From Candidatus Omnitrophota bacterium (lineage in GTDB: Bacteria > Omnitrophota > Gorgyraeia > Duberdicusellales > 4484-171): a stretch of DNA of 36,448 bases. The stretch lies in contig JAGLSE010000070.1 in NCBI GenBank assembly GCA_023135905.1, positions 1 to 36,448 of the forward strand, read 5' to 3'. The notes below the pieces were generated by a model. That model worked only from the letters and a program-made list of their open reading frames with translations, was not told where the DNA came from and searched no databases. The translations under genes were made by a program, and so were the position numbers. Positions 24,647-32,713 of this stretch are shown here, one piece after another. Position 1 is the first letter of the stretch. Every line of letters starts with the position of its first letter.

Positions 24647-25894
24647 ATGGGGAATACGAATATTAAAAAACCAGAATTAGTTTCTCCGGCAGGTAATTGG
24701 AGTGCTTTGTATAGTGCTATAGAATCAGGAGCAGACAGTATTTATTTTGGAGTTAAGGGTATTAATATGCGCAATTTAGCTTCAAATTTTGATATTTTTG
24801 AGATAAAAAAAGTTATGCATACTTTGCATAATAAGCATAAAAAGGGATATCTGGCGTTAAATGTAATTGCTTATAATCAGGAAGTAGATAAAATCACAAA
24901 TATTTTAGAAGAAGCTAAAAAATGGGAAGTTGATGCGGTAATCCTTTGGGATATGGGCATTTTTCATTTAGCAAAAAAAATAGGATTAAAAATTCATTTA
25001 TCAACTCAGGCCAGTGTGTCAAATTTTTTGTCTGTAAAAGAGTATAATTCTCTTGGAGTTAAACGTATCGTTTTAGCTCGAGAGTGCGAACTTGGGGATA
25101 TAAAACATATAATTTCTCAAATTAATAGTCAAGATATTGATTGTGAAGTAGAGGCTTTTATTCATGGAGCAATGTGCATTAGTCTTTCAGGAAGATGTCT
25201 TTTGTCTGAGTATACATTTTTGAAATCAGCTAATAGAGGTGAATGTCTGCAACCTTGCAGAAGAGAATTTGTTATCATGGATAAAGATCAAGAATCTGAA
25301 TATATTTTAGGGGAGGATTATGTTTTGAGTCCTAAAGATTTATGTAGTATAGAGTTTATTGATAAGTTAATTGAATCCGGAATATCGGCATTTAAGATAG
25401 AAGGAAGAAATCGTTCTCAAGAATATACAAGGGTTGTTACTTCTGTATATAGAAAAGCTATAGATAGCTATTTTAATGGTAATTTTAATGAGGAATTAAA
25501 ACAAGAGTTAAAAGAACAGTTATATTCTGTATATAATAGAGGGTTTTCTGATGGTTTTTATTTTGGTATACAGGAAAAAGCTATAAGTAGAAAATTAGAA
25601 AACAGTTATGAAAAGATTTTTCTTGGTGAGGTTGTAAAATTTTATAAAAAGATAGGAGTTGCTGAAATCAGAATTAGAAATGGCGAGTTAAAAAAAGGTG
25701 ATACAGTGTTATGTATAGGAAAAAAAACACCAGCTTTTTTTACTATTGCTAAAGATATTCAAATAAATCACGCATTTGTAAATATCTTAAGCCGCGGAGA
25801 TGTTGGAGGGGTTAAGCTTTCATCATTCGCTAAACCAAAAGATAAAGTTTTTATCTGGAGAAAAAAATATATAAAAGCATTTGACAACCTTTGA
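24647..25894 (+). CDS. U32 family protein, TrhP/YegQ-like tRNA hydroxylation factor
   Basis: 415 residues of the peptidase U32 family, several members of which are now known to hydroxylate tRNA (U34) or rRNA using prephenate rather than to cleave proteins. Seen: N-terminal LVSPAGNWSALYSAIESGAD, U32 signature EAFIHGAMCISLSGRCLLSE, and SPKDLCSIEFIDKLIESGIS with FKIEGRNRSQEY. Four Cys at 177, 184, 200 and 204 (CLQPC) fit an Fe-S ligand set. The C-terminal ~80 residues form a beta-barrel-like tail (LGEVVKFYKKIGVAEIRI). There is no clear ribosome site before ATG 24647. It stands next to an Fe-S biogenesis operon. Confidence 0.85.
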   Translation: MGNTNIKKPELVSPAGNWSALYSAIESGADSIYFGVKGINMRNLASNFDIFEIKKVMHTLHNKHKKGYLALNVIAYNQEVDKITNILEEAKKWEVDAVILWDMGIFHLAKKIGLKIHLSTQASVSNFLSVKEYNSLGVKRIVLARECELGDIKHIISQINSQDIDCEVEAFIHGAMCISLSGRCLLSEYTFLKSANRGECLQPCRREFVIMDKDQESEYILGEDYVLSPKDLCSIEFIDKLIESGISAFKIEGRNRSQEYTRVVTSVYRKAIDSYFNGNFNEELKQELKEQLYSVYNRGFSDGFYFGIQEKAISRKLENSYEKIFLGEVVKFYKKIGVAEIRIRNGELKKGDTVLCIGKKTPAFFTIAKDIQINHAFVNILSRGDVGGVKLSSFAKPKDKVFIWRKKYIKAFDNL

Positions 25895-25909
25895 TTTAAG
25901 ACTGATAAT
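25881..25909 (+). promoter_or_regulatory. Promoter of the Rrf2-isc operon
   Basis: TTGACA at 25881-25886, a 17-base spacer, and GATAAT at 25904-25909: eleven of twelve consensus bases. The predicted start, near 25916, falls inside the palindrome at 25908-25932. The promoter overlaps the last codons of the U32 gene. Confidence 0.8.
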
Positions 25910-25932
25910 AGTGCACTTAAAAGGTGTACTAT
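25908..25932. promoter_or_regulatory. 25-bp palindromic operator, IscR type 1-like
   Basis: ATAGTGCACTT-AAA-AGGTGTACTAT: an imperfect dyad starting ATAG and ending CTAT with the 25-base length of IscR type 1 sites (ATASYY..RRSTAT). It overlaps the -10 box, the predicted +1 and the start codon of the Rrf2 gene at 25931, an ideal place for autorepression. The inner bases CACT/GGTG differ from the E. coli GACT/AGTC. Confidence 0.6.
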
Positions 25933-26341
25933 GATTAATTTTACAACCAATCTTAGATATAGTTTAAGACTATTAATAAATCTTGCATTAGGAGAAAAAA
26001 TCCCGCGAAAACTAAAAACAATAGCTGGGGAAGAGAATATTTCTTTGTCCTATCTACGGAAGCTTATAATTCCTTTAGATAAAGCAGGTATCGTTAAAAG
26101 TTCAAGAGGACCTGGTGGGGGTTTTACGCTTAATCGTGAAGCTTCAGACCTTCCTTTATCGGAATTAATTGATATTCTTGAACGTACGAGTAAAGTGCTA
26201 GGGTGTGTTAAAGGACTTTCTGATTGTCGGCGTTATGAAGATTGTATTGTGAAAGATTTATTGGAAGAGGTTTATGATAAAGTTCAAGCAGTTTTTGAGA
26301 AAAGGACTTTAGCTACTTTGATAAATAGGAAAAATAAATGA
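25931..26341 (+). CDS. Rrf2 family regulator, IscR-like
   Basis: 136 residues with an N-terminal winged helix (LRYSLRLLINLAL, YLRKLIIPLDKAGIVKSSRG, PGGGFTLNRE) and the three Cys that bind [2Fe-2S] in IscR: C92, C99, C105 (spacing x6, x5; E. coli IscR has x5, x5). It would sense Fe-S status and control this operon. Start codon ATG 25931 lies inside the palindromic operator and follows AAAAGGTG. Its last bases overlap iscS (ATGA), as expected for a coupled operon. Calling it iscR is plausible, but other Rrf2 members (CymR, NsrR) share the fold. Confidence 0.88.
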   Translation: MINFTTNLRYSLRLLINLALGEKIPRKLKTIAGEENISLSYLRKLIIPLDKAGIVKSSRGPGGGFTLNREASDLPLSELIDILERTSKVLGCVKGLSDCRRYEDCIVKDLLEEVYDKVQAVFEKRTLATLINRKNK

Positions 26342-27501
26342 TTTATTTAGATTATAACGCGACAACACCCATAGATAAGCTAGTATTAGAAAAAATGACA
26401 CCTTATTTAAAAGATTTTTATAGTAATCCTTCATCTGTTTATCGGTTTGCTCAAGAATCAAAACGTGCTATTGAAAATGCTAGATCTTATGTAGCTGATT
26501 TAATTTCTGCTGATCCAGAAGAAGTAATTTTTACTTCAGGAGGGACAGAAGCTGATAATTTTGCTATAAAAGGGAGAGCTTTTTTTTATCAAGATAAAGG
26601 TAATCATATTATAACTTCAAAGATTGAGCATCATGCTGTATTAAAATCTTGCGAGTTTTTAAAAAAAATAGGTTTTGAAATAACATATTTAGATGTAGAT
26701 AAATATGGAATAATTGATTTAAACCAATTGGAAGAGAGTATTAGGAATGATACAGTTCTTGTAAGTATTATGTATGCTAACAATGAAGTTGGATCAATTC
26801 AGCCGATTAAGAATATAAGTAAAATTTGTAATAAAAATGGAATTATTTTTCATACTGACGCGGTTCAGGCTTTGGGTAAGATTGATATATCTGTTAAGGA
26901 TTTAAATGTTGATTTGCTTTCTATTTCATCACATAAAATTTATGGTCCTAAAGGAGTAGGCGCTTTATATGTTAAAAAAGGTGTCAAATTGATTCCGCTT
27001 CATCATGGAGGAGGCCAAGAAAGAAATATGAGAGCAGGTACAGAAAATGTTCCTGGTATCGTTGGGTTTGGAGAAGCTTGTCGGATATCTAAAGAAGAAT
27101 TAAAAGAACAAGAAAAAAAGATTAGGTTATTGAGAGATAAATTAGAGGAGGGGATAAAACAAAAAATTCCTGATATAAAAGTCAATGGACATCACGATAA
27201 AAGGTTATATAATACTTTAAACATTTGTTTTAAATATATAGAAGGAGAAAGTATTTTGATAAATTTGGATTTTGAAGGGATTTGTACATCAAGCGGTTCG
27301 GCTTGTACTTCTGGTTCATTAGAGCCATCACATGTACTCTTATCAATGGGGATTCCTCATGAGTTGTCTCATGGATCTTTAAGGTTTAGTTTAGGAAAAT
27401 TTAATACTATGCGGGATATAGATAGGGTATTAGAGGTATTACCTTTAATAATAGAAAAATTAAGGAAGATATCGCCTTTTTGGCAAAAAAAATACGGTTA
27501 A
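26338..27501 (+). CDS. iscS: Cysteine desulfurase (IscS/NifS)
   Basis: PLP enzyme that takes sulfur from cysteine for Fe-S assembly and tRNA thiolation. 387 residues; N-terminus MIYLDYNATTPIDK; PLP-binding K200 in SISSHKIYGPKGVGALYV; catalytic C323 in SSGSACTSGSLEPSH on the mobile loop, group I style. Start overlaps the regulator stop by four bases. It is followed directly by nadA, iscU and mnmA, so its sulfur can go both to the IscU scaffold and to MnmA. Confidence 0.95.
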   Translation: MIYLDYNATTPIDKLVLEKMTPYLKDFYSNPSSVYRFAQESKRAIENARSYVADLISADPEEVIFTSGGTEADNFAIKGRAFFYQDKGNHIITSKIEHHAVLKSCEFLKKIGFEITYLDVDKYGIIDLNQLEESIRNDTVLVSIMYANNEVGSIQPIKNISKICNKNGIIFHTDAVQALGKIDISVKDLNVDLLSISSHKIYGPKGVGALYVKKGVKLIPLHHGGGQERNMRAGTENVPGIVGFGEACRISKEELKEQEKKIRLLRDKLEEGIKQKIPDIKVNGHHDKRLYNTLNICFKYIEGESILINLDFEGICTSSGSACTSGSLEPSHVLLSMGIPHELSHGSLRFSLGKFNTMRDIDRVLEVLPLIIEKLRKISPFWQKKYG

Positions 27502-27515
27502 ATATGGAAGTAGAT

Positions 27516-28421
27516 ATGCAAGATTTAAAAAGTAAAATATTAGAGTTAAGAAAAGAACAGAATGCGGTTTTATTGGCTCATAATTATCAGATACCAGAAA
27601 TACAGAATATTGCTGATTATCTTGGAGATTCTTTAGAATTATCAAAAATATCTAAAGATTTGAAAGAGAATACAATAGTTTTTTGTGGGGTTAAGTTTAT
27701 GGCTGAAACAGCGAAAATACTTTCACCTAAAAAGAAAGTTTTGTTGCCGGTTATGGAGGCTGGGTGTCCGTTAGCGGATATGATTAATGTTGAGGATTTA
27801 ATAGAGCTTAAAGGAAATCATCCAGATGCTTGGGTCGTGAGTTATGTTAATAGTTCCGCGGAAATAAAGGCTTTAAGTGATGTTTGCTGCACTTCCGCGA
27901 ATGCTATAAATGTGGTTAGGAATGTTCCGGTGAAGAAAATTATATTTGTACCTGATAAAAATCTTGGTTGGTGGGTTCAGAAGAATGTTCCTGAAAAAGA
28001 AATAATTTTATGGCAAGGATATTGTTTGGTTCATGAGCAATTCTCGATTGACGATTTAATGTTAGTGAGAAAATTCCATCCAACTGCTGAGGTCATTACT
28101 CATCCTGAATGTCCTCATGACGTTTTAGAAAAATCGGATTTTGTTCTTTCTACTGCGGGTATGTTAAAAAGAGTCAAAGATTCAACATCTAAGAAATTTG
28201 TAATAGGTACAGAAGAAGGCTTGATTTATCGACTCAAAAAGGAAAATCCCGAGAAATATTTTTATTCCTTAGGTAGTGCTAGGACCTGTTTAAATATGAA
28301 AAAAACTAAATTGGAAGACGTATATAATGCCTTAGCTAAGGGCCAATATGTTGTAGAATTGAATCTAGAAATTATGGAAAAAGCAAAACTTGCTTTGGAA
28401 AGAATGGTTAGTTATGTCTAG
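27516..28421 (+). CDS. nadA: Quinolinate synthase
   Basis: Condenses iminoaspartate with dihydroxyacetone phosphate to quinolinate in NAD synthesis; an oxygen-sensitive [4Fe-4S] enzyme. Start set at ATG 27516 because GGAAG lies five bases before it and the 301-residue product aligns with family N-termini; an ATG at 27504 is also in frame, and a TTG at 27480 would overlap iscS. Cluster ligands C84 (AGCPLAD), C170 (GYCLVHEQF) and C258 (RTCLNMKK) are present, with the substrate motifs LLAHNYQIPE and CTSANAINVV. No nadB or nadC is in the window. Its place between iscS and iscU is sensible because it needs a cluster. Confidence 0.94.
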   Translation: MQDLKSKILELRKEQNAVLLAHNYQIPEIQNIADYLGDSLELSKISKDLKENTIVFCGVKFMAETAKILSPKKKVLLPVMEAGCPLADMINVEDLIELKGNHPDAWVVSYVNSSAEIKALSDVCCTSANAINVVRNVPVKKIIFVPDKNLGWWVQKNVPEKEIILWQGYCLVHEQFSIDDLMLVRKFHPTAEVITHPECPHDVLEKSDFVLSTAGMLKRVKDSTSKKFVIGTEEGLIYRLKKENPEKYFYSLGSARTCLNMKKTKLEDVYNALAKGQYVVELNLEIMEKAKLALERMVSYV

Positions 28422-28800
28422 TGTTTATACTGATAAAGTTTTAGATTATTTTCGTAATCCGCGAAATATGGGCAAGATGGAAAATCCCAATGGTGTAGGT
28501 AAAGTCGGTAATGCTGTGTGTGGGGATGTTATGTTTATATATGTAAAAATTGAGGGCAATGTTATTACTGATTGCACATTTGAAACTTTTGGTTGTGTAG
28601 CGGCAATAGCAACTTCTTCAGCCTTAACCGAAATGGCAAAAGGTAGAACCCTGGATGATGCTTTAACTATATCAAATAAAGATGTCGCGGATAAATTAGA
28701 TGGTCTACCGCCATTAAAAATGCATTGTTCCTTATTAGCTGAAGAAGGTTTGAAATCCGCAGTAGAAGATTACCACAAGAATAATTCTCAAACAAAATAA
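28414..28800 (+). CDS. iscU: Fe-S cluster scaffold protein (IscU/NifU N-terminal type)
   Basis: 128 residues. Assembles Fe-S clusters with sulfur from IscS. The three ligand Cys are present, C36 (NAVCGD, with D38), C61 (FGCVAAIATSS) and C105 (MHCSLLAEEGL). N-terminus YTDKVLDYFRNPRNMGKMEN is typical. Start at ATG 28414 gives the family N-terminus; the frame is open back to 28390, but that lies inside nadA. It overlaps nadA by eight bases. Stand-alone scaffold, with no C-terminal NifU domain. Confidence 0.94.
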   Translation: MSSVYTDKVLDYFRNPRNMGKMENPNGVGKVGNAVCGDVMFIYVKIEGNVITDCTFETFGCVAAIATSSALTEMAKGRTLDDALTISNKDVADKLDGLPPLKMHCSLLAEEGLKSAVEDYHKNNSQTK

Positions 28801-28860
28801 TAATAAAGGCATTGTTTCAGAATAACGTAAGCGCCTATATTATGGATAATTAAATTATTT

Positions 28861-29907
28861 ATGAACAATAAAATTGCTGTTGGAATGAGTGGGGGAGTAG
28901 ATTCTTGTGTAGCCGCTTATCTTTTGAAGAAAAAAGGATGGGATGTTGTTGGGTTTACTTTGAAATTTTACACTGATAAAAATCGTTGCTGTGATTTAGA
29001 TAGCCTATATCAAGCTCAGAGGTTATGTCATGAACTAAAGATCCCTCATTATGTGTTAGATGTTGGGGATATGTTTAAGAAAAAAATTATAAATTATTTT
29101 ATTGAGAGCTATCTTAAAGGATTTACACCTAATCCTTGTGTTTATTGCAATCGTTTAGTAAAATTTGGTATATTTTTAGAAAAAATAAAATCGTTAGGAA
29201 TAGATAAGTTAGCAACAGGACATTATGTCAGTTTAATAACGGATGGTGATATTAATTATCTTAAGGCCAATAAAGATAATATAAAATCTCAAGAATATTT
29301 TCTTTCATTAATAAAACCTGAAGTCTTAAAATATTTAATATTTCCACTTAGTGACTATAATAAAACACAGGTTAAAGAAATAGCTAAAAATAAAAGAATT
29401 ATGTTTATGATACGAAAAGAAAGTCAGGATGTATGTTTTGTAAAAGATAAAAATTATTCTAAATTTATAGAAGAAAATGTTTATGATTATTCTAAGTATT
29501 CTGGTGAAATAAAGTATATTGATGGTAATGTTTTAGGTAAACATAAAGGAATCTATAATTATACTTATGGTCAGAGAGGAGGATTAGGTGTATCTTGGAA
29601 AACTCCGCTTTATGTTACTAATATTGATAGTGATACTAATTCAATAATTGTAGGAGAAAAAGATAGCTTATTAAGGAATAAATTTTATGTAAATGGATTA
29701 AATTGGTTTCTACCTCCTAAAAAATATAAGAATATAAAAGTTCGTATAAGATATAATTCATTTTTAATCGGATGCGGTTTGCAATTTATGGGGGATAGAG
29801 TGTTAGTTACTCTTGATGAAAAAACAGATAAACTCAGCCCGGGACAAATAGCCGCTTTTTATTATAAAGATATATTACTCGGTGGTGGAGTTATAGAGAA
29901 AGAATAA
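28861..29907 (+). CDS. mnmA: tRNA-specific 2-thiouridylase
   Basis: Thiolates U34 of Lys, Glu and Gln tRNAs using sulfur passed from IscS. 348 residues. PP-loop ATP motif GMSGGVDS at 8-15; the catalytic Cys pair C93 (NPCVYCNRLVKFG) and C192 (ESQDVCFV); C-terminal beta-barrel (GQRGGLGVSWKTPLYV, LSPGQIAAFYYKDILLGGG). No clear ribosome site before ATG 28861, which is 60 bases after iscU. The sequence is rather A/K/N-rich but complete. It closes the Rrf2-iscS-nadA-iscU-mnmA series. Confidence 0.93.
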   Translation: MNNKIAVGMSGGVDSCVAAYLLKKKGWDVVGFTLKFYTDKNRCCDLDSLYQAQRLCHELKIPHYVLDVGDMFKKKIINYFIESYLKGFTPNPCVYCNRLVKFGIFLEKIKSLGIDKLATGHYVSLITDGDINYLKANKDNIKSQEYFLSLIKPEVLKYLIFPLSDYNKTQVKEIAKNKRIMFMIRKESQDVCFVKDKNYSKFIEENVYDYSKYSGEIKYIDGNVLGKHKGIYNYTYGQRGGLGVSWKTPLYVTNIDSDTNSIIVGEKDSLLRNKFYVNGLNWFLPPKKYKNIKVRIRYNSFLIGCGLQFMGDRVLVTLDEKTDKLSPGQIAAFYYKDILLGGGVIEKE

Positions 29908-30062
29908 AGAGAGAGAAAACGAAGGACGAATCGTTTCTCTTGGACGAAAGAAGCAAGAATTAAGATACAGGATGAAGGATTCAGGATGGAAAAGAAGAGG
30001 TAATTTGTTAATTAGGATTAGGACGATTGGATGAAACCCTTTGGGTTTTGGATGATTAGGAT
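29908..30062 (+). repeat. Degenerate GGAT-rich repeat tract before the PilZ gene
   Basis: Units such as ACAGGATGAAGGATTCAGGATG and TTAGGATTAGGACGATTGG, broken by an inverted repeat GAGAAAACGA/TCGTTTCTC (from 29914) and a hairpin AAACCC-TTT-GGGTTT near 30035. It resembles the other purine-rich tracts in style, but not in unit. No gene seen in it. Confidence 0.45.
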
Positions 30063-30131
30063 GGGATTCCGCTTGTTTTATAATTATAGAAGCGTTAAAC
30101 TAAAAATGTTGGAATATTAAATATAAATTTG

Positions 30132-30581
30132 ATGGTTAATGGCGGAGAGAATTATTTTTTGGGATATTTAAAGAATATGCAAAATGAAAATGGATTCGAT
30201 GATAGGAGAAGATCTAAAAGAGTAAAAGCAGAGTTTATTGTTACTTACAAAGTAGATAGACCTATTGAGTTATTTATGCGTGTAGGAGGTAAAGAACTTA
30301 ACGCTTTAATGCTTAATTTGAGTGATACGGGAATGGCTGTTTTAACGAAATATAAGATACCTGCCTTTACTTTTGTTTTGATTAAATTTACATTGATTGA
30401 TTTAAATGCAAATGGAGAAGATAGATCGAAATCTATGGATGTCTTAGGTGAAGTTCGTCATAATGTTCTTTTAGAGCGTGATGAGTATCAACTCGGTATT
30501 TCTTTTTTTCAGATTTCTAAGAAAGATAAAAATGCTCTAGCTGCTTTTGTTGATAATAAAAAGGATAGCGATTTTTTTTGA
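30132..30581 (+). CDS. PilZ domain protein
   Basis: About 149 residues with a single PilZ domain: the c-di-GMP-binding arginine motif DDRRRSKRVKAEF at about 23-35 and the second motif NLSDTGMAVL (N-x-S-x-x-G). Likely a cyclic-di-GMP receptor controlling motility, adhesion or polysaccharide export; no partner is visible nearby. The start is uncertain. ATG 30132 has no ribosome site; a TTG at 30159 follows GGAGAG, and an ATG at 30177 directly precedes the PilZ motif. The gene is flanked on both sides by repeat-rich gaps. Confidence 0.8.
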   Translation: MVNGGENYFLGYLKNMQNENGFDDRRRSKRVKAEFIVTYKVDRPIELFMRVGGKELNALMLNLSDTGMAVLTKYKIPAFTFVLIKFTLIDLNANGEDRSKSMDVLGEVRHNVLLERDEYQLGISFFQISKKDKNALAAFVDNKKDSDFF

Positions 30582-30656
30582 TATGTTCCATTTTGTGATT
30601 TAAAATAAGTTTTGCTATGCAGAAGGAAAATAAACTGTAAATGAAAGAAAAAAGAA

Positions 30657-30760
30657 ATATGTTTTGCTGTAGTAAAACGAAATTAATAAAAATGTGATTA
30701 CTAAGTTCGCGTAATTTGTTGGGAAATATCGTAGAGGCGAATGGCTGTTCGCCTGAAAAA
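30657..30760. repeat. Hairpin-rich intergenic element B, related to element A
   Basis: In the 444-base gap after the PilZ gene. Bases 30657-30696 match 21382-21421 in 31 of 40 positions, and similarity continues more weakly for 25 more. The hairpin is GTTTTGC-TGTA-GTAAAAC (30661-30678), with two C-G pairs of copy A replaced by T-A pairs. A perfect 7-bp hairpin AGGCGAA/TTCGCCT follows at 30735-30754. A second CGTAATAAA-type segment lies near 30798. The rest of the gap to 30960 is A+T-rich, without a gene. Confidence 0.6.
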
Positions 30761-30968
30761 ATAGTATTGAGCCTGCAGACATAGATTTTACTTTTCCGTA
30801 ATAAAGATTTTACAAGAAAAAGAAAAAATATTGAGGATAAATATAATAAAAATTTAGGGGCGGGGCGTGCTTCCTAAATATATATAATTTTTAATTATTG
30901 GGCGCAGATAAGCAAGTGCTTTACTTATTGAAATACGAGAACTTTGTATTTTTAGAAATATAAGTTTA

Positions 30969-30977
30969 TGTTATAAT
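30969..30977 (+). promoter_or_regulatory. Extended -10 promoter for the lipoprotein operon
   Basis: TGTTATAAT, an exact TATAAT with the TG extension, 49 bases before the ATG at 31026. No good -35 box is seen at 17 bases (TTTTTA), which extended -10 promoters can tolerate. Confidence 0.5.
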
Positions 30978-31025
30978 TTAGCTATATATGAATATTTATA
31001 AAAAGAAATTAAGGAGGAATTTGGT

Positions 31026-31634
31026 ATGAAAAAATTAGGTTATTTTCCATTAAGTCTAATTGTATTATTTTTAGTTGGGTGTTCTCAAAGTCCTAAAGAG
31101 GTTTTATTGGATAGCTTTGAAGGCGAATTGAATAAAGAAACTGTTGATTTTGGTTCCGCGGAAGGTTCTTCAGTACAAGTTTTTGCCGATAGAGATAAAA
31201 AAGTTTGTGGTGACCAATCTTTGAAAATAGAATATAATTTAAAGCCCACAGGCTACATGTGGGTATCAAGAGGGTATAATTTGGATGTTAAAGGCGCTGC
31301 TAAGTGGCAAGTTCATCCAAAAGATGTAGAGTGGTCTAAATATAATTCTGTTAGTGTGCAGATGTATGGAAGTAATTCTAATGGGGTTATAGCCTTGGAT
31401 CTTAAAGATAAGGGTGGAGAAATCTGGAGGTTTTTAATTGATGATGATTTTTCGGGTTGGAAAGAAATTATATGCCCTATAATTGAGTTTTTTCCAAGAA
31501 GTGATTGGCAGCCGGATATAGCAGAAAAAAATGAGATTTTAGATTTTCCATTAATGAGTTTTCAGTTTGAGCCCAGAATTTTTGGTGTAAACGAATTTTA
31601 TTTTGATTGTTTTAAATTAGTGAATTTAAAATAA
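31026..31634 (+). CDS. Lipoprotein, possibly carbohydrate-binding (CBM11/CIA30-like)
   Basis: 202 residues. Lipoprotein signal peptide MKKLGYFPLSLIVLFLVGC with lipobox L-V-G-C ending at C19, then a Ser-rich linker. The mature part (DSFEGELNKETVDFGSAEGS, YNSVSVQMYGSNSNGVIALD, DDFSGWKEIICPI, FYFDCFKLV) has the beta-sandwich pattern of galactose-binding-like carbohydrate modules. Strong AAGGAGGA ribosome site. It precedes the metallopeptidase-ligase pair by 11 bases and may share the extended -10 promoter. Function not established. Confidence 0.72.
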   Translation: MKKLGYFPLSLIVLFLVGCSQSPKEVLLDSFEGELNKETVDFGSAEGSSVQVFADRDKKVCGDQSLKIEYNLKPTGYMWVSRGYNLDVKGAAKWQVHPKDVEWSKYNSVSVQMYGSNSNGVIALDLKDKGGEIWRFLIDDDFSGWKEIICPIIEFFPRSDWQPDIAEKNEILDFPLMSFQFEPRIFGVNEFYFDCFKLVNLK

Positions 31635-31645
31635 TTAATTGAACA

Positions 31646-32713
31646 ATGAAAAACAAAAAAATTGATTTAAATTGTTTATCTGAAGAAGAACTTTTAAATA
31701 CTAGAATTTGTGATTTATCTATAAAAATTCAAGGTACTTGGTTAGAGAGTTGTATCCAAGAGTTATATTCCGAAATTGATGAAAAGGGATTAAATTTTAG
31801 ACCTATTTGTTATTTAGCCGATGAATGGTTAACTCCAGATGGAGAGCCTGTTGTCGGAATACCATTTTTTTTAGCTCATCCTGCACTTATCAAGTTAGAG
31901 AAAAAGATGATGTTGGAAGTGGAAGGAAGTACTCATAGCTGGTGTATGATGCTTCTTAGGCATGAAACTGGGCATGCATTAAATTACGCATATAAATTGT
32001 ATAGGAGAAAAAAGTGGCAGAATCTCTTTGGTAAAATGTCTAAGGAATATGCTGATACATACAGGTTTCGGCCTTATAGTAAAAATTTTGTAAGACATTT
32101 GGAGGATTATTATGCCCAGTATCATCCGGATGAGGATTTTGCTGAAACTTTTGCGGTATGGCTAAATAATAAATTGGATTGGAGAGAAAAATATAAAGGG
32201 TGGAAAGCAATTAATAAGCTTAATTATGTTGATACCTTAATGGATGAAATAAAAACTAAGGAGCCGATAGTAAAAAATGGGGAAAAATACTGGGTAGCTT
32301 CTGATATAAAAAAGACGCTTAAAAGTTTTTATAATAAAAAAAAACATTATTATGCTGAGGATTTTCCTGATTTTCATGATCAGAATTTAAAGAAAATGTT
32401 TAAAGAGTTAGACGATCTAGAATATAAAAAAAATAGAGTTTATAAATCCGTAGAAAATAAAAATTTAATTATTGTTTATCAGATAATAAAAAAGAATAAA
32501 AGAGATATGTTAATAAATGTTGCAAAATGGACAGGAGAAAAGAAATATATTATAGATAACCTTTTAGAAATAATAGAACAAAGGTGCAAGCTCCTTAAAT
32601 TAGTAGCTGTACAATCTGAAGTGTTGGTAGTTCTAGAAATATCGGTTTATATTACGGCATTAGTTATGAATTATATATATACTGGAAGATTTAGAAAAAT
32701 AATTAATAAATGA
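31646..32713 (+). CDS. Putative zinc-binding metallopeptidase
   Basis: 355 residues. HExxH zinc motif as HETGH at 106-110 and probable third ligand E167 in DEDFAETFAVWL, a gluzincin arrangement. The conserved surroundings (FRPICYLADEWLTPDGEPVV, SWCMMLLRHETGHALNYAY, FRHLEDYYAQYHPDEDF-like) fit the 'putative zinc-binding metallo-peptidase' family. No signal peptide, so cytosolic. The C-terminal third (from about 260) has helical, Lys-rich sequence. Its stop overlaps the start of the ATP-grasp ligase by four bases (ATGA), so the two proteins are translationally coupled and probably act together on a peptide or amino-acid conjugate. Confidence 0.78.
   Translation: MKNKKIDLNCLSEEELLNTRICDLSIKIQGTWLESCIQELYSEIDEKGLNFRPICYLADEWLTPDGEPVVGIPFFLAHPALIKLEKKMMLEVEGSTHSWCMMLLRHETGHALNYAYKLYRRKKWQNLFGKMSKEYADTYRFRPYSKNFVRHLEDYYAQYHPDEDFAETFAVWLNNKLDWREKYKGWKAINKLNYVDTLMDEIKTKEPIVKNGEKYWVASDIKKTLKSFYNKKKHYYAEDFPDFHDQNLKKMFKELDDLEYKKNRVYKSVENKNLIIVYQIIKKNKRDMLINVAKWTGEKKYIIDNLLEIIEQRCKLLKLVAVQSEVLVVLEISVYITALVMNYIYTGRFRKIINK

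Noticed and set aside
27480-27515. TTG 27480 or ATG 27504 as nadA start
   Set aside because: The first would overlap iscS by 22 bases and neither has a ribosome site; ATG 27516 has GGAAG at good distance and matches the usual N-terminus. ATG 27504 cannot be fully excluded.
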